From an uncultured Bacillaceae bacterium (GTDB lineage Bacteria > Bacillota > Bacilli > Caldalkalibacillales > Caldalkalibacillaceae): 5,449 bases of DNA. Position 1 is the stretch's first letter. Each line of letters starts with the position of its first letter. This document shows positions 1 through 4,859 of this stretch, piece by piece. The notes beneath the pieces are model-generated. The model saw only the letters and a program-made list of their open reading frames with translations, made no database searches and was not told the DNA's origin. Both the position numbers and the translations under genes were made by a program. The stretch is taken from the NCBI GenBank assembly GCA_937967685.1, contig CALBTX010000165.1, forward strand, positions 1 through 5,449, in the 5' to 3' direction.

Positions 1-1
1 T

Positions 2-67
2 ACAGTAATACCAAAGTACCACTACAGTATCGCCAAAGCATCATTAAAGCATCATCACAGTTTCATC
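2..67. repeat. Degenerate 11-bp tandem repeat, six units
   Basis: Six consecutive 11-nt units start at 2, 13, 24, 35, 46 and 57. Each begins A-(A/C)-A-G, and the rough consensus is A(A/C)AG(T/C)ATCATC. Units 4 and 5 (35-45 and 46-56) differ only at the last base. The array may continue left of the window. It lies 75 bp before the lipoprotein start. The period is close to one helical turn, which could suit protein binding, but it may equally be a product of replication slippage. One forward frame is open from 1 to a TGA at 73-75, so the end of an upstream gene cannot be excluded. Confidence 0.6.
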
Positions 68-127
68 GACGTTGACGCCCATCATGTTTGTTTCACCTCA
101 AACGAATTTTAAACTTTCCGCAAAAAC

Positions 128-133
128 AGGAGG
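128..133 (+). promoter_or_regulatory. Ribosome binding site fixing the lipoprotein start at 142
   Basis: A perfect AGGAGG lies 8 nt before ATG 142. The frame is open further upstream to an ATG at 88, but no such site precedes that codon, so the shorter protein is preferred. The signal peptide also starts correctly at 142. Confidence 0.8.
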
Positions 134-141
134 ACCGTGTG

Positions 142-546
142 ATGCAGAAATATGCCTTTCTTTTTTTAGTCATGTTGGGGGCCGCACTGATAACGTTCGG
201 ATGCAATCAGGCTGATGAACAAGGAACCGAAAATGGCGGTCAATCGGAAGAACTCATCACCACCGCGGAGGCATTTATTCAGTTGCTGGCCGAAGGCCAA
301 TATGACGAGGCCGCCCAATTTTTTGATGACACCATGCAGGAGGAGCTGCCGCCTTCTCAGCTGGAGGATTTGTGGGGTACGCTGCGTGAACAAGCCGGCG
401 AATACAAAGATCTAGCCTATGATTCCACTGAACAGGCGGATGGCTACCGCATTGTTGTCTTGAATGGATCGTTCGCTTCTGCGGATGTCGTATTTCGTGT
501 CACTTTTGATGACGAAGCACAGATTGCCGGCTTCTTTATCCACTAG
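142..546 (+). CDS. Small predicted lipoprotein with DUF3887-like domain
   Basis: The 134-residue protein is predicted to be exported and anchored to the outer face of the membrane. A short N-terminus with Lys3 is followed by a hydrophobic stretch at about residues 4-19 and then Cys21. The residues before the cysteine (I-T-F-G-C) are a weak lipobox, because Phe at -2 and Thr at -3 are not ideal, so the lipid anchor is probable rather than certain. Residues 22-34 are polar and Gly/Glu-rich, as in a linker. From about residue 35 the sequence (TTAEAFIQLLAEGQYDEAA, then a beta-rich half ending in IAGFFIH) matches the pattern I know for DUF3887, a small alpha+beta domain of secreted Firmicutes proteins that is sometimes fused to alpha/beta hydrolases. 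No hydrolase part is present here, and the function is unknown. The next gene has the same orientation 114 bp away, so co-transcription is possible. No clear promoter is visible, and TTGACG at 72-77 lacks a matching -10. Confidence 0.85.
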   Translation: MQKYAFLFLVMLGAALITFGCNQADEQGTENGGQSEELITTAEAFIQLLAEGQYDEAAQFFDDTMQEELPPSQLEDLWGTLREQAGEYKDLAYDSTEQADGYRIVVLNGSFASADVVFRVTFDDEAQIAGFFIH

Positions 547-660
547 AAACACACTTGGACCGTCGTCATGATCATTCACCGGGGTAATCAGCATAATCCT
601 TCAAGGAATCGTCAAGGATAACTAAGAACCAAGAGGACTTGAAACGAAGGGGACTTGAGG

Positions 661-1092
661 ATGAATCATCACGTCATTAAAGTATTAAATCAATTCCTTG
701 AAGGAAATTACATGGCCATTCACGCCTATGATCAATACATGCAACACATCAATGATCATGAGATGAAGCACATCCTCCAAACCATCCAGCAACATCATCA
801 ACAACATGCCTCAAGGATTGCGGAGAGAATCCAAAATCTTGGTGGTACACCTGTTAATGATGTAGGGCTGAAAGGCAAAATGATCCTATTTTTAAATCGT
901 CTTCGGTCAACAAAAGAGCCCATCTCCATTTTGAAAGATGCCTTAATTGGCGAGGATAGAGGCATTCGGATGTCTCAGAAACTTGTTGAAGGTGATTTGG
1001 ATCAAGAAAGTTTAACCTTAGTGAATGATATTTTGAGTCGCGACGAAAAACATGTGCAATTACTGAATCAATTGATTCACCAAAGGAAATAG
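661..1092 (+). CDS. Ferritin-like DUF2383-type four-helix protein
   Basis: The 143-residue cytoplasmic protein is almost entirely helical and rich in His, Gln and Glu. The pattern fits the DUF2383 branch of the ferritin-like superfamily: helix 1 (about 4-30, LEGNYMAIHAYDQY with Glu14 and His21), helix 2 (about 33-60, with an H-H-Q-Q-H cluster at 45-49 ending in NLGG), helix 3 (about 86-110, GEDRGI with Glu98) and helix 4 (about 114-141, DEKH at 128-131). These acidic and His positions are where such proteins would bind a di-metal centre. Helix 2 has Gln where a Glu ligand might be expected, so metal binding is uncertain. Family members are often stress- or spore-associated, but the role here is unknown. 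ATG 661 was chosen because GAAGGGGA (646-653) lies 7 nt upstream. An in-frame TTG at 655 is too close to that site. Confidence 0.8.
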   Translation: MNHHVIKVLNQFLEGNYMAIHAYDQYMQHINDHEMKHILQTIQQHHQQHASRIAERIQNLGGTPVNDVGLKGKMILFLNRLRSTKEPISILKDALIGEDRGIRMSQKLVEGDLDQESLTLVNDILSRDEKHVQLLNQLIHQRK

Positions 1093-1136
1093 CTGAAAGC
1101 CGTCGGTCATTTGGAGAACAGCCACGAGACACCGTA

Positions 1137-1174
1137 TTGATCCTTTAACCAGCCGCACCTCATGCGGTTATCAA
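1137..1174 (+). terminator. Imperfect hairpin after the DUF2383 gene, possible terminator
   Basis: TTGAT (1137-1141) pairs with ATCAA (1170-1174) around an inner stem, CCGCA (1153-1157) with TGCGG (1163-1167), with unpaired bases between the two. The tail TTCTCTTC is only moderately T-rich. It lies 44 bp after the stop codon. It could serve as a weak terminator for the plus-strand genes, and the structure is roughly symmetric for minus-strand transcripts. Confidence 0.3.
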
Positions 1175-1230
1175 TTCTCTTCATCAGCAACGTATGTTGA
1201 CACGTGCCAATTCATGCCAAAACGGTCTGG
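1171..1230 (-). pseudogene. C-terminal relic of a PhnB/VOC-type protein
   Basis: On the minus strand, 20 codons ending in TGA (1171-1173) read P-D-R-F-G-M-N-W-H-V-S-T-Y-V-A-D-E-E-N. This resembles the end of PhnB-like vicinal-oxygen-chelate (glyoxalase/bleomycin-resistance fold) proteins, which typically finish D-x-F-G-x-x-W-x-(L/I)-x-T-(H/Y)-x-x-D. A TGA two codons upstream (1234-1236) closes the frame, and the intact SnoaL-like gene ends at 1238 in another frame. Only the tail is therefore left, and the rest of the gene has apparently been deleted up to the end of its neighbour. The call rests on a short motif, and chance similarity is possible. Confidence 0.45.
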
Positions 1231-1237
1231 ATATCAC

Positions 1238-1594
1238 TCATACTTCAATGACGTAAGTCGTTAATTCTTTGATCTTGCCGTCGTTATGCTTGTCTAAAGT
1301 ATAAATGTCACAGAATGCGTAAGTTTTCAGTTCGCCTGCAGAATCGAACATCTTCATCGTTCCCTCAATCACAGCATGGAGTCCATGGATGATGATGCGG
1401 GTCGTATGATATTCTTCAGGTATCACTCCTCGCATGGGTTCCATTTTTTGAGTGAAAGCTTCCTTTCCTCGAATCACCGCATAACCTGTCTCTTTCATTT
1501 CAATGTCATCTGCCACATGCTCTAGTAAAAAATCCAGATCCCCTCTGGCGAAAGCTTCATTAATTAGTTCGAAAAATTCCCTGTTTTGTGACAT
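1238..1594 (-). CDS. SnoaL-like / NTF2-family protein
   Basis: The 118-residue protein has the length and layout of a single SnoaL-like (NTF2 fold) domain. An N-terminal helix (FFELINEAFARGDLDFLLEH, about 6-25) leads into the D-D-I-E-M strand. The RGKEAF helix follows at about residues 43-48, and then several beta strands end in FCDIYTL and KIKELTTYVIEV. Such proteins form a cone-shaped pocket and may be cyclases, isomerases, dehydratases or non-catalytic binders, so substrate and reaction cannot be named. The start is ATG at 1594-1592, with AAAGGAG 8 nt upstream. An in-frame GTG at 1603 overlaps that site and is not preferred. It is the only intact gene in a minus-strand group that also holds an AhpD relic upstream and a VOC-like relic downstream. 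The coding sequence itself shows no lesion. Confidence 0.85.
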   Translation of the reverse strand: MSQNREFFELINEAFARGDLDFLLEHVADDIEMKETGYAVIRGKEAFTQKMEPMRGVIPEEYHTTRIIIHGLHAVIEGTMKMFDSAGELKTYAFCDIYTLDKHNDGKIKELTTYVIEV

Positions 1595-1602
1595 ATTAAT
1601 CA

Positions 1603-1609
1603 CTCCTTT
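1603..1609 (-). promoter_or_regulatory. Ribosome binding site of the SnoaL-like gene
   Basis: AAAGGAG on the minus strand lies 8 nt before ATG 1594. Its position overlaps the upstream in-frame GTG (1603-1601), which argues for the ATG as the real start. Confidence 0.75.
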
Positions 1610-1615
1610 CTATTG

Positions 1616-1644
1616 TTAATATGAGCAGGACCGCTTATATTCAA
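1616..1644 (-). promoter_or_regulatory. Candidate SigA promoter of the SnoaL-like gene
   Basis: On the minus strand, TTGAAT (1644-1639) and TATTAA (1621-1616) are separated by exactly 17 nt. Each box matches the consensus at four of six positions. Transcription would start just upstream of the ribosome binding site, leaving a very short leader. The two copies of the 15-bp direct repeat (1618-1632, 1643-1657) overlap the -10 and -35 sides of this element. Confidence 0.4.
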
Positions 1645-1657
1645 TATGAGCAGGCCC
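1618..1657. repeat. Pair of 15-bp direct repeats, 25 bp apart
   Basis: AATATGAGCAGGACC (1618-1632) and AATATGAGCAGGCCC (1643-1657) differ at one base. Between and overlapping them is a near palindrome, CTTATATTCAATATGAG (1634-1650), with one mismatch. Placed over the candidate promoter of the SnoaL-like gene, the repeats look like an operator pair, but no regulator gene is adjacent. Confidence 0.55.
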
Positions 1658-1753
1658 ACAGCTAGATATATTTTAACAATGTAGATGACTGACCATTTCT
1701 TATCGATTGCTGTTTTGCAAATTCGCTGCAAAAATGGGGTCAAGGCTTATATT

Positions 1754-2109
1754 TTATTTTCCAGGTATCAGTTGCGATGCAATGTTTAAGCGGTTTCAGC
1801 CGTTGATCACAACGATGATGGTCACAATGTTAATATATTGTTTCTCAGTAAAATGTTTGCGAACTCGCTCATACAGGTCATCCGGAACACCATTTGACGA
1901 GCTGATTGTCACTGCTTCTGTTAATTCGAGTGCTGCCCTTTAAGCATCAGAATGGAATGGTGACTCACGCCAAGCACTCAAACAGTAAATTCTTTGCCAG
2001 TTTCCCCATTAGCCCGGGCATCCTTTGTGTGCATATCCAAGCAGAATGCACAGCCATTTAATTGAGACGCACGAATTTTAATCAGAGAAGCAAAATAGAA
2101 AGAATGTGA
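1754..2109 (-). pseudogene. Decayed AhpD-type carboxymuconolactone decarboxylase gene
   Basis: Minus-strand translation shows the core of an AhpD-like alkylhydroperoxidase. It begins LIKIRASQLNGCAFCLDMH, followed by TKDARANGET, in one frame. The CxxC cysteines are at 2052-2050 and 2043-2041. After an apparent one-base loss near 1991-1992 the next frame continues with LSAWRESPFHSD and then RAALELTEAVT. It goes on through VPDDLYERVRKHF to NRLNIASQLIPGK, ending at TAA 1756-1754. Lesions are the frameshift, a TAA at 1942-1940 and a TGA at 1798-1796 where the family usually has Trp (N-x-W-N-R). The frame is closed upstream by TGA 2112-2110, and the roughly 45 N-terminal residues expected for a 150-residue family member are missing. 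Intact relatives use the CxxC pair to reduce peroxides. This copy cannot make a working protein. Confidence 0.9.
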
Positions 2110-2158
2110 TCAAATTGGAATTTTGGTAGGAACTATGCTGAGAGGGGGTCATAGACAT

Positions 2159-2188
2159 ATAAAAAAATCCCTTGTTGCACAAGGGATT
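2159..2188 (-). terminator. Rho-independent terminator of the tRNA gene
   Basis: On the minus strand, AATCCCTTG (2188-2180) pairs perfectly with CAAGGGATT (2174-2166) around a 5-nt loop. A run of T residues follows (2167-2161 and beyond). It starts 15 nt after the CCA end of tRNA-Val, so the transcript probably contains only this tRNA. Confidence 0.9.
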
Positions 2189-2202
2189 GCGTGTGTTATG
2201 TA

Positions 2203-2278
2203 TGGTGACTCGGACTGGGCTCGAACCAGCGACCCCCACCCTGTCAAGATGGTGCTCTCCCGACTGAGCTACCGAGTC
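2203..2278 (-). tRNA. tRNA-Val (anticodon GAC)
   Basis: The 76-nt gene folds as a full cloverleaf on the minus strand. The acceptor stem is GACTCGG with CCGAGTC, and the D stem is GCTC with GAGC. The anticodon stem is CCATC with GGTGG (one T-G pair) around the loop TTGACAG. The T stem is GCTGG with CCAGT around TTCGAGC, followed by discriminator A and encoded CCA. Anticodon GAC reads the valine codons GUC and GUU. The sequence closely follows the Bacillus tRNA-Val(GAC) pattern. It stands alone, with its own promoter and terminator. Confidence 0.96.
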
Positions 2279-2335
2279 ACATTGTCAATTTCAAAAGGGT
2301 ATGGCATGGCGTCCTTCTCTGCAGTGCCGAAATAT

Positions 2336-2364
2336 ATTCTAGCACAGCTCACTGGGCATGTCAA
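2336..2364 (-). promoter_or_regulatory. SigA promoter of tRNA-Val
   Basis: On the minus strand, a perfect -35 TTGACA (2364-2359) is followed after 17 nt by TAGAAT (2341-2336), which matches TATAAT at five of six positions. A TG one base before the -10 makes it an extended -10. Transcription would start about 50 nt before the mature 5' end of the tRNA, as expected for a processed leader. Confidence 0.85.
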
Positions 2365-2473
2365 ACTGAAAATGAGGTTTATCAGTATGGTTATTATACT
2401 ACAACTCAGTTTGTTTACATGGGATGAAATGGAAGAATTAGAGTCTGGGAAAACGATTACCGTATATAAGTGC

Positions 2474-2497
2474 ATCAATTTTATAAAAAAAGTTGAT
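2474..2497. repeat. AT-rich inverted repeat upstream of the ABC operon
   Basis: ATCAATTTT and AAAGTTGAT-type arms pair over nine positions with one G-T pair and a 6-nt loop. The stem is too AT-rich to be a strong terminator despite the following T run. It could be an operator or be meaningless. Confidence 0.35.
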
Positions 2498-2540
2498 TTT
2501 CCCTTCATTTTAGTATACCGTTTATGACGTTGTTAACATA

Positions 2541-2580
2541 TATTCACGCATACCATCAAATATTCACGCATGCCATCCAA
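2541..2580. repeat. 20-bp tandem direct repeat
   Basis: TATTCACGCATACCATCAAA (2541-2560) is followed immediately by TATTCACGCATGCCATCCAA (2561-2580), with 18 of 20 bases identical. The pair ends 27 bp before the ribosome binding site of the ABC ATPase, so it lies in the promoter or leader of the operon. Confidence 0.8.
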
Positions 2581-2607
2581 ACGCCAGCATTATGGGGTTT
2601 CTATTTT

Positions 2608-2614
2608 AGGAGGG
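2608..2614 (+). promoter_or_regulatory. Ribosome binding site defining the TTG start
   Basis: AGGAGGG lies 6 nt before TTG 2621. An in-frame ATG at 2570 sits inside the tandem repeat and has no such site, and the protein encoded before 2621 does not resemble an ABC ATPase N-terminus. The TTG is therefore preferred. Confidence 0.85.
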
Positions 2615-2620
2615 AGAAAT

Positions 2621-3535
2621 TTGGAGCCGCATTTACAAGCGACAAAACTGAACAAGTATTTTAAAGACCAGCACGTGCTGAAGGATGTCTCCTTTGAAGT
2701 CCACAGAGGGGAAATTCTCGGTATCGTGGGACCTAACGGAGCAGGAAAATCGACGACGATACGCAGTATCTTGGGGATTTTCTACCCTGACAGCGGAACC
2801 ATCACATTTGAAGGGAAAGTCTCCCGACATATTCCTCAGCACAAACTGGGCTATTTGCCCGAAGAAAGAGGATTGTACAGAAACGAGCGAGTGATGGATA
2901 TTTTACTGTACTTGGCCGATTTGAAAAATTATCCGCAGGATAAAGCGAAAGCAAGGGCGGAATATTATTTGCAAAAATTTGGACTTGAGGGGAAGGAAAA
3001 GTCCAAAATCGAAGAACTGTCCAAAGGAATGGCGCAGAAAGTACAGTTTATATCTTCGGTGATACATGAACCGTCATTTATCGTTCTGGATGAACCGTTT
3101 TCAGGGCTGGACCCGGTCAGCCAGGATGTCTTTAAGCAAGAAATCCGCAATCTGCGCAATAGCGGAGCGTCGATCCTTTTGTCTTCTCATCAAATGAATT
3201 TTGTGGAAGAGATTTGTGACCGATTGTTTCTGATGAACAAAGGCCGGCGTTTGTTGTACGGAACAATGGAAGAAATAAAGGCGTCCTATTCAGATTTCAA
3301 ATGTACGATCAAGGGGGATAATCATCATTTGAATCTGGATCACATTGACGGGGTGAAGCATATTGAACGAAAGGAACGGGATACCGTATTATTGCTCGAA
3401 AAAGATGTTCAACCCATTGATGTGCTTCGACAGTTGCCGGAGGAAACGCATATCACTGAACTGCATGTAGACCGCATCTCATTGCATGACATATTTGTTT
3501 CGATTGCACAAGGAGGCGCCAGTGATGAAGAATAG
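2621..3535 (+). CDS. ABC exporter ATPase, YhaQ/NatA-like
   Basis: The 304-residue cytoplasmic subunit would hydrolyse ATP to power export through the permease encoded next. All nucleotide-binding motifs are present: Walker A GPNGAGKST (37-45), signature LSKGM (133-137), Walker B FIVLDEP (153-159), D-loop SGLD (161-164) and the switch histidine His190. The Q-loop region reads GYLPEERGLY, with Glu in place of the usual Gln. I recall this as typical of the YhaQ/NatA-like group rather than a defect. The last 90 or so residues form a C-terminal extension like DUF4162, also typical of that group. Length and gene order match B. subtilis yhaQP, whose substrate is not established to my knowledge. NatAB itself exports sodium, so cation or toxic-compound export is possible. 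The TTG start may limit translation. The end overlaps the permease start by 11 bp, suggesting coupled translation. Confidence 0.92.
   Translation: MEPHLQATKLNKYFKDQHVLKDVSFEVHRGEILGIVGPNGAGKSTTIRSILGIFYPDSGTITFEGKVSRHIPQHKLGYLPEERGLYRNERVMDILLYLADLKNYPQDKAKARAEYYLQKFGLEGKEKSKIEELSKGMAQKVQFISSVIHEPSFIVLDEPFSGLDPVSQDVFKQEIRNLRNSGASILLSSHQMNFVEEICDRLFLMNKGRRLLYGTMEEIKASYSDFKCTIKGDNHHLNLDHIDGVKHIERKERDTVLLLEKDVQPIDVLRQLPEETHITELHVDRISLHDIFVSIAQGGASDEE
3510..3516 (+). promoter_or_regulatory. Ribosome binding site of the permease gene
   Basis: AAGGAGG sits inside the end of the ATPase gene, 8 nt before ATG 3525. A GTG (3522-3524) directly before the ATG is also in frame, at a 5-nt spacing, so it is a less likely alternative start. 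An upstream in-frame ATG at 3486 has no site. Confidence 0.8.
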
Positions 3536-4730
3536 TTGGAAAGTGGCCAAATGGGAGATCAGAAGGAACTTGAAAAATAAAACGTTTTTAGTATCTATTT
3601 TTTTAACACCTGTGCTTTTTCTTTTATTTGCCTTTTTGCCGAACGTGATCAGTTCCTTCGATTCCGGAGAAGAAGCGTATACGCTGCACGTCCAGGATGA
3701 GATCGGCATTTTTCCGCAACTTGAAGACAGTGTAACGCAAATGGGTGAACACATCGCCGTCCAGCAGATTGATGACAGTCCATCCATACTGGAAGAAATT
3801 AAAGAGGATAAAACTCAAGGCGTCCTCGTTCTCGATCAACAGGCACTGAGTGAACATCGTGTCACGTTGTATCAAGGTGGAGAAGAATCTCCAAATATTG
3901 ATCTGCAACATTTGCAAGCGGTGATCAATCATTTATTTCAGCAACATACTCTCACTGAACTTGGGGTCAGCGCTGAAGATGTCGCTATGGTGCAGCGTGA
4001 AGTCATGCTTGAACAGCAGAATCTTGTAGAAGATACGGCCGATCCGATGGCCCGCATCATACCCGGTGCGTTCGCCGGCATCATCTTGTTTGGTGTGGTC
4101 ATGTCCGGAATGACGACATTCACCAGCTCAACCCAAGAAAAGAAAGATAAGATCTCCGAAATTTTGCTTTCATCCGTCAGTTCTACGGATTTAATGCAAG
4201 GTAAAATATGGGGCTATTTTATTTTGGGTATCGTTCAGGTGTTTGTTTGGTTAGCTTTCGGGATACCAACCGCTCAGATCTACTTTGACATACCGGTTAC
4301 TGACTATTTGTTTGAACCCAAACTGTTGCTTTTATTGGTTTATGCCATTGGTGGATATTTGCTGTTTTCTTCTATTTTCGTTGCTATTGGAGCGACGTTG
4401 GATGATATGAACACGGCTGGGAACTTTGTCGGCTTCATCTTCATGCTGCCTTTCCTTCCGCTGGTGTTTATCGGTTCAATTATCGGCAACCCTAACGGGA
4501 TCATAGCCCAAATCGTTTCCTACATTCCCATTACGACACCGTCCGTCATGGTCATGAGATTGACTTTTTCCAATGACATCCCCATTTTGGAAATTATCCT
4601 GACCTTGGCATTGTTAGTAGTCAGTATTTGGGCTGCGATGAAATTGGCCGGTAAAGTGTATCGGACCGGGATGCTTATTTATGGCAAAAACGCAACCCCC
4701 CAGGAGATCATCAAATGGCTGCGGGAGTAG
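3525..4730 (+). CDS. ABC-2 type permease, YhaP/NatB-like
   Basis: The 401-residue integral membrane protein has the ABC2_membrane_3 layout. A basic amphipathic N-terminus (KWEIRRNLKNK) comes before TM1 (about 21-38). A large hydrophilic outside domain follows (about 40-175). Five more hydrophobic segments then lie at about 178-200, 230-252, 266-292, 300-322 and 354-376. A cytoplasmic stretch after TM2 (EKKDKISEILLSSVS, then LMQGKIWG) is characteristic of NatB-like permeases and probably contacts the ATPase. It is the membrane partner of the preceding ATPase, and with no third gene the pair probably assembles as two copies of each. Its length is close to B. subtilis YhaP. The substrate is unknown; sodium or a toxic compound is an inference from distant relatives. 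No lesion is seen. Confidence 0.92.
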   Translation: MKNSWKVAKWEIRRNLKNKTFLVSIFLTPVLFLLFAFLPNVISSFDSGEEAYTLHVQDEIGIFPQLEDSVTQMGEHIAVQQIDDSPSILEEIKEDKTQGVLVLDQQALSEHRVTLYQGGEESPNIDLQHLQAVINHLFQQHTLTELGVSAEDVAMVQREVMLEQQNLVEDTADPMARIIPGAFAGIILFGVVMSGMTTFTSSTQEKKDKISEILLSSVSSTDLMQGKIWGYFILGIVQVFVWLAFGIPTAQIYFDIPVTDYLFEPKLLLLLVYAIGGYLLFSSIFVAIGATLDDMNTAGNFVGFIFMLPFLPLVFIGSIIGNPNGIIAQIVSYIPITTPSVMVMRLTFSNDIPILEIILTLALLVVSIWAAMKLAGKVYRTGMLIYGKNATPQEIIKWLRE

Positions 4731-4750
4731 AAATTGAGATGTGTGACCAC

Positions 4751-4785
4751 TTCGCAGACAAGGTGAATTGAACGCATTCTGCGAA
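4751..4785. repeat. Inverted repeat between convergent genes
   Basis: TTCGCAGA (4751-4758) and TCTGCGAA (4778-4785) are perfect 8-bp inverted arms with a 19-nt spacer, 20 bp after the permease stop. No T run follows on either strand, so it is not a standard intrinsic terminator. It may still help end or protect transcripts from the two converging genes. Confidence 0.5.
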
Positions 4786-4811
4786 ATGGACAAAAGAACG
4801 GGCTATTCAAC

Positions 4812-4849
4812 TAGACATTGACCACACAAATAGACATTGGCCAAAGAGG
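4812..4849. repeat. 19-bp imperfect tandem repeat
   Basis: TAGACATTGACCA (4812-4824) recurs as TAGACATTGGCCA (4831-4843), with 12 of 13 bases identical and a period of 19 bp. The second copy contains the palindrome TTGGCCAA (4837-4844). The repeat lies directly downstream of the RsbR-like gene, in the convergent gap. Confidence 0.6.
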
Positions 4850-4859
4850 ATAGGACAGA

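Larger units (their letters stand above)
2365..2607. other. Intergenic region between the tRNA promoter and the ABC operon
   Basis: This is the rest of a 342-bp gene-free gap between divergent transcription units. It holds an AT-rich inverted repeat (2474-2497) and a 20-bp tandem repeat (2541-2580), listed separately. I see no convincing SigA promoter for the operon. The best candidate is TTAACA (2533-2538), 17 nt, then TCAAAT (2556-2561), which is weak. The open frames crossing this region run through the tRNA or its promoter and look spurious. Confidence 0.6.

Noticed and set aside
1..75. Open frame to TGA at 73-75 as the end of an upstream gene
   Set aside because: It is too short and repeat-derived to support. 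Another frame is also open past position 100, so openness is uninformative.
575..585. GGGTAA-like SigB -10 element before the DUF2383 gene
   Set aside because: No GTTT-type -35 box occurs at the proper distance upstream.
1197..1202. TTGACA as a promoter -35 box on the plus strand
   Set aside because: No -10-like hexamer lies 16-18 nt downstream, and the sequence is explained as part of the VOC-like relic on the other strand.
1707..1943. 78-codon plus-strand open frame
   Set aside because: It lies antisense to the AhpD pseudogene, has no good ribosome binding site, and its translation matches no family I recognise.
2474..2497. Intrinsic terminator on the plus strand
   Set aside because: The stem is almost all A-T, and no plus-strand gene lies upstream that would need it.
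2269..2508. 79-codon minus-strand open frame
   Set aside because: It overlaps the tRNA promoter and 5' end, has no ribosome binding site, and has no recognisable domain.
2123..2527. 134-codon plus-strand open frame
   Set aside because: It runs straight through the tRNA-Val gene, its terminator and its promoter on the opposite strand, and resembles no known protein.
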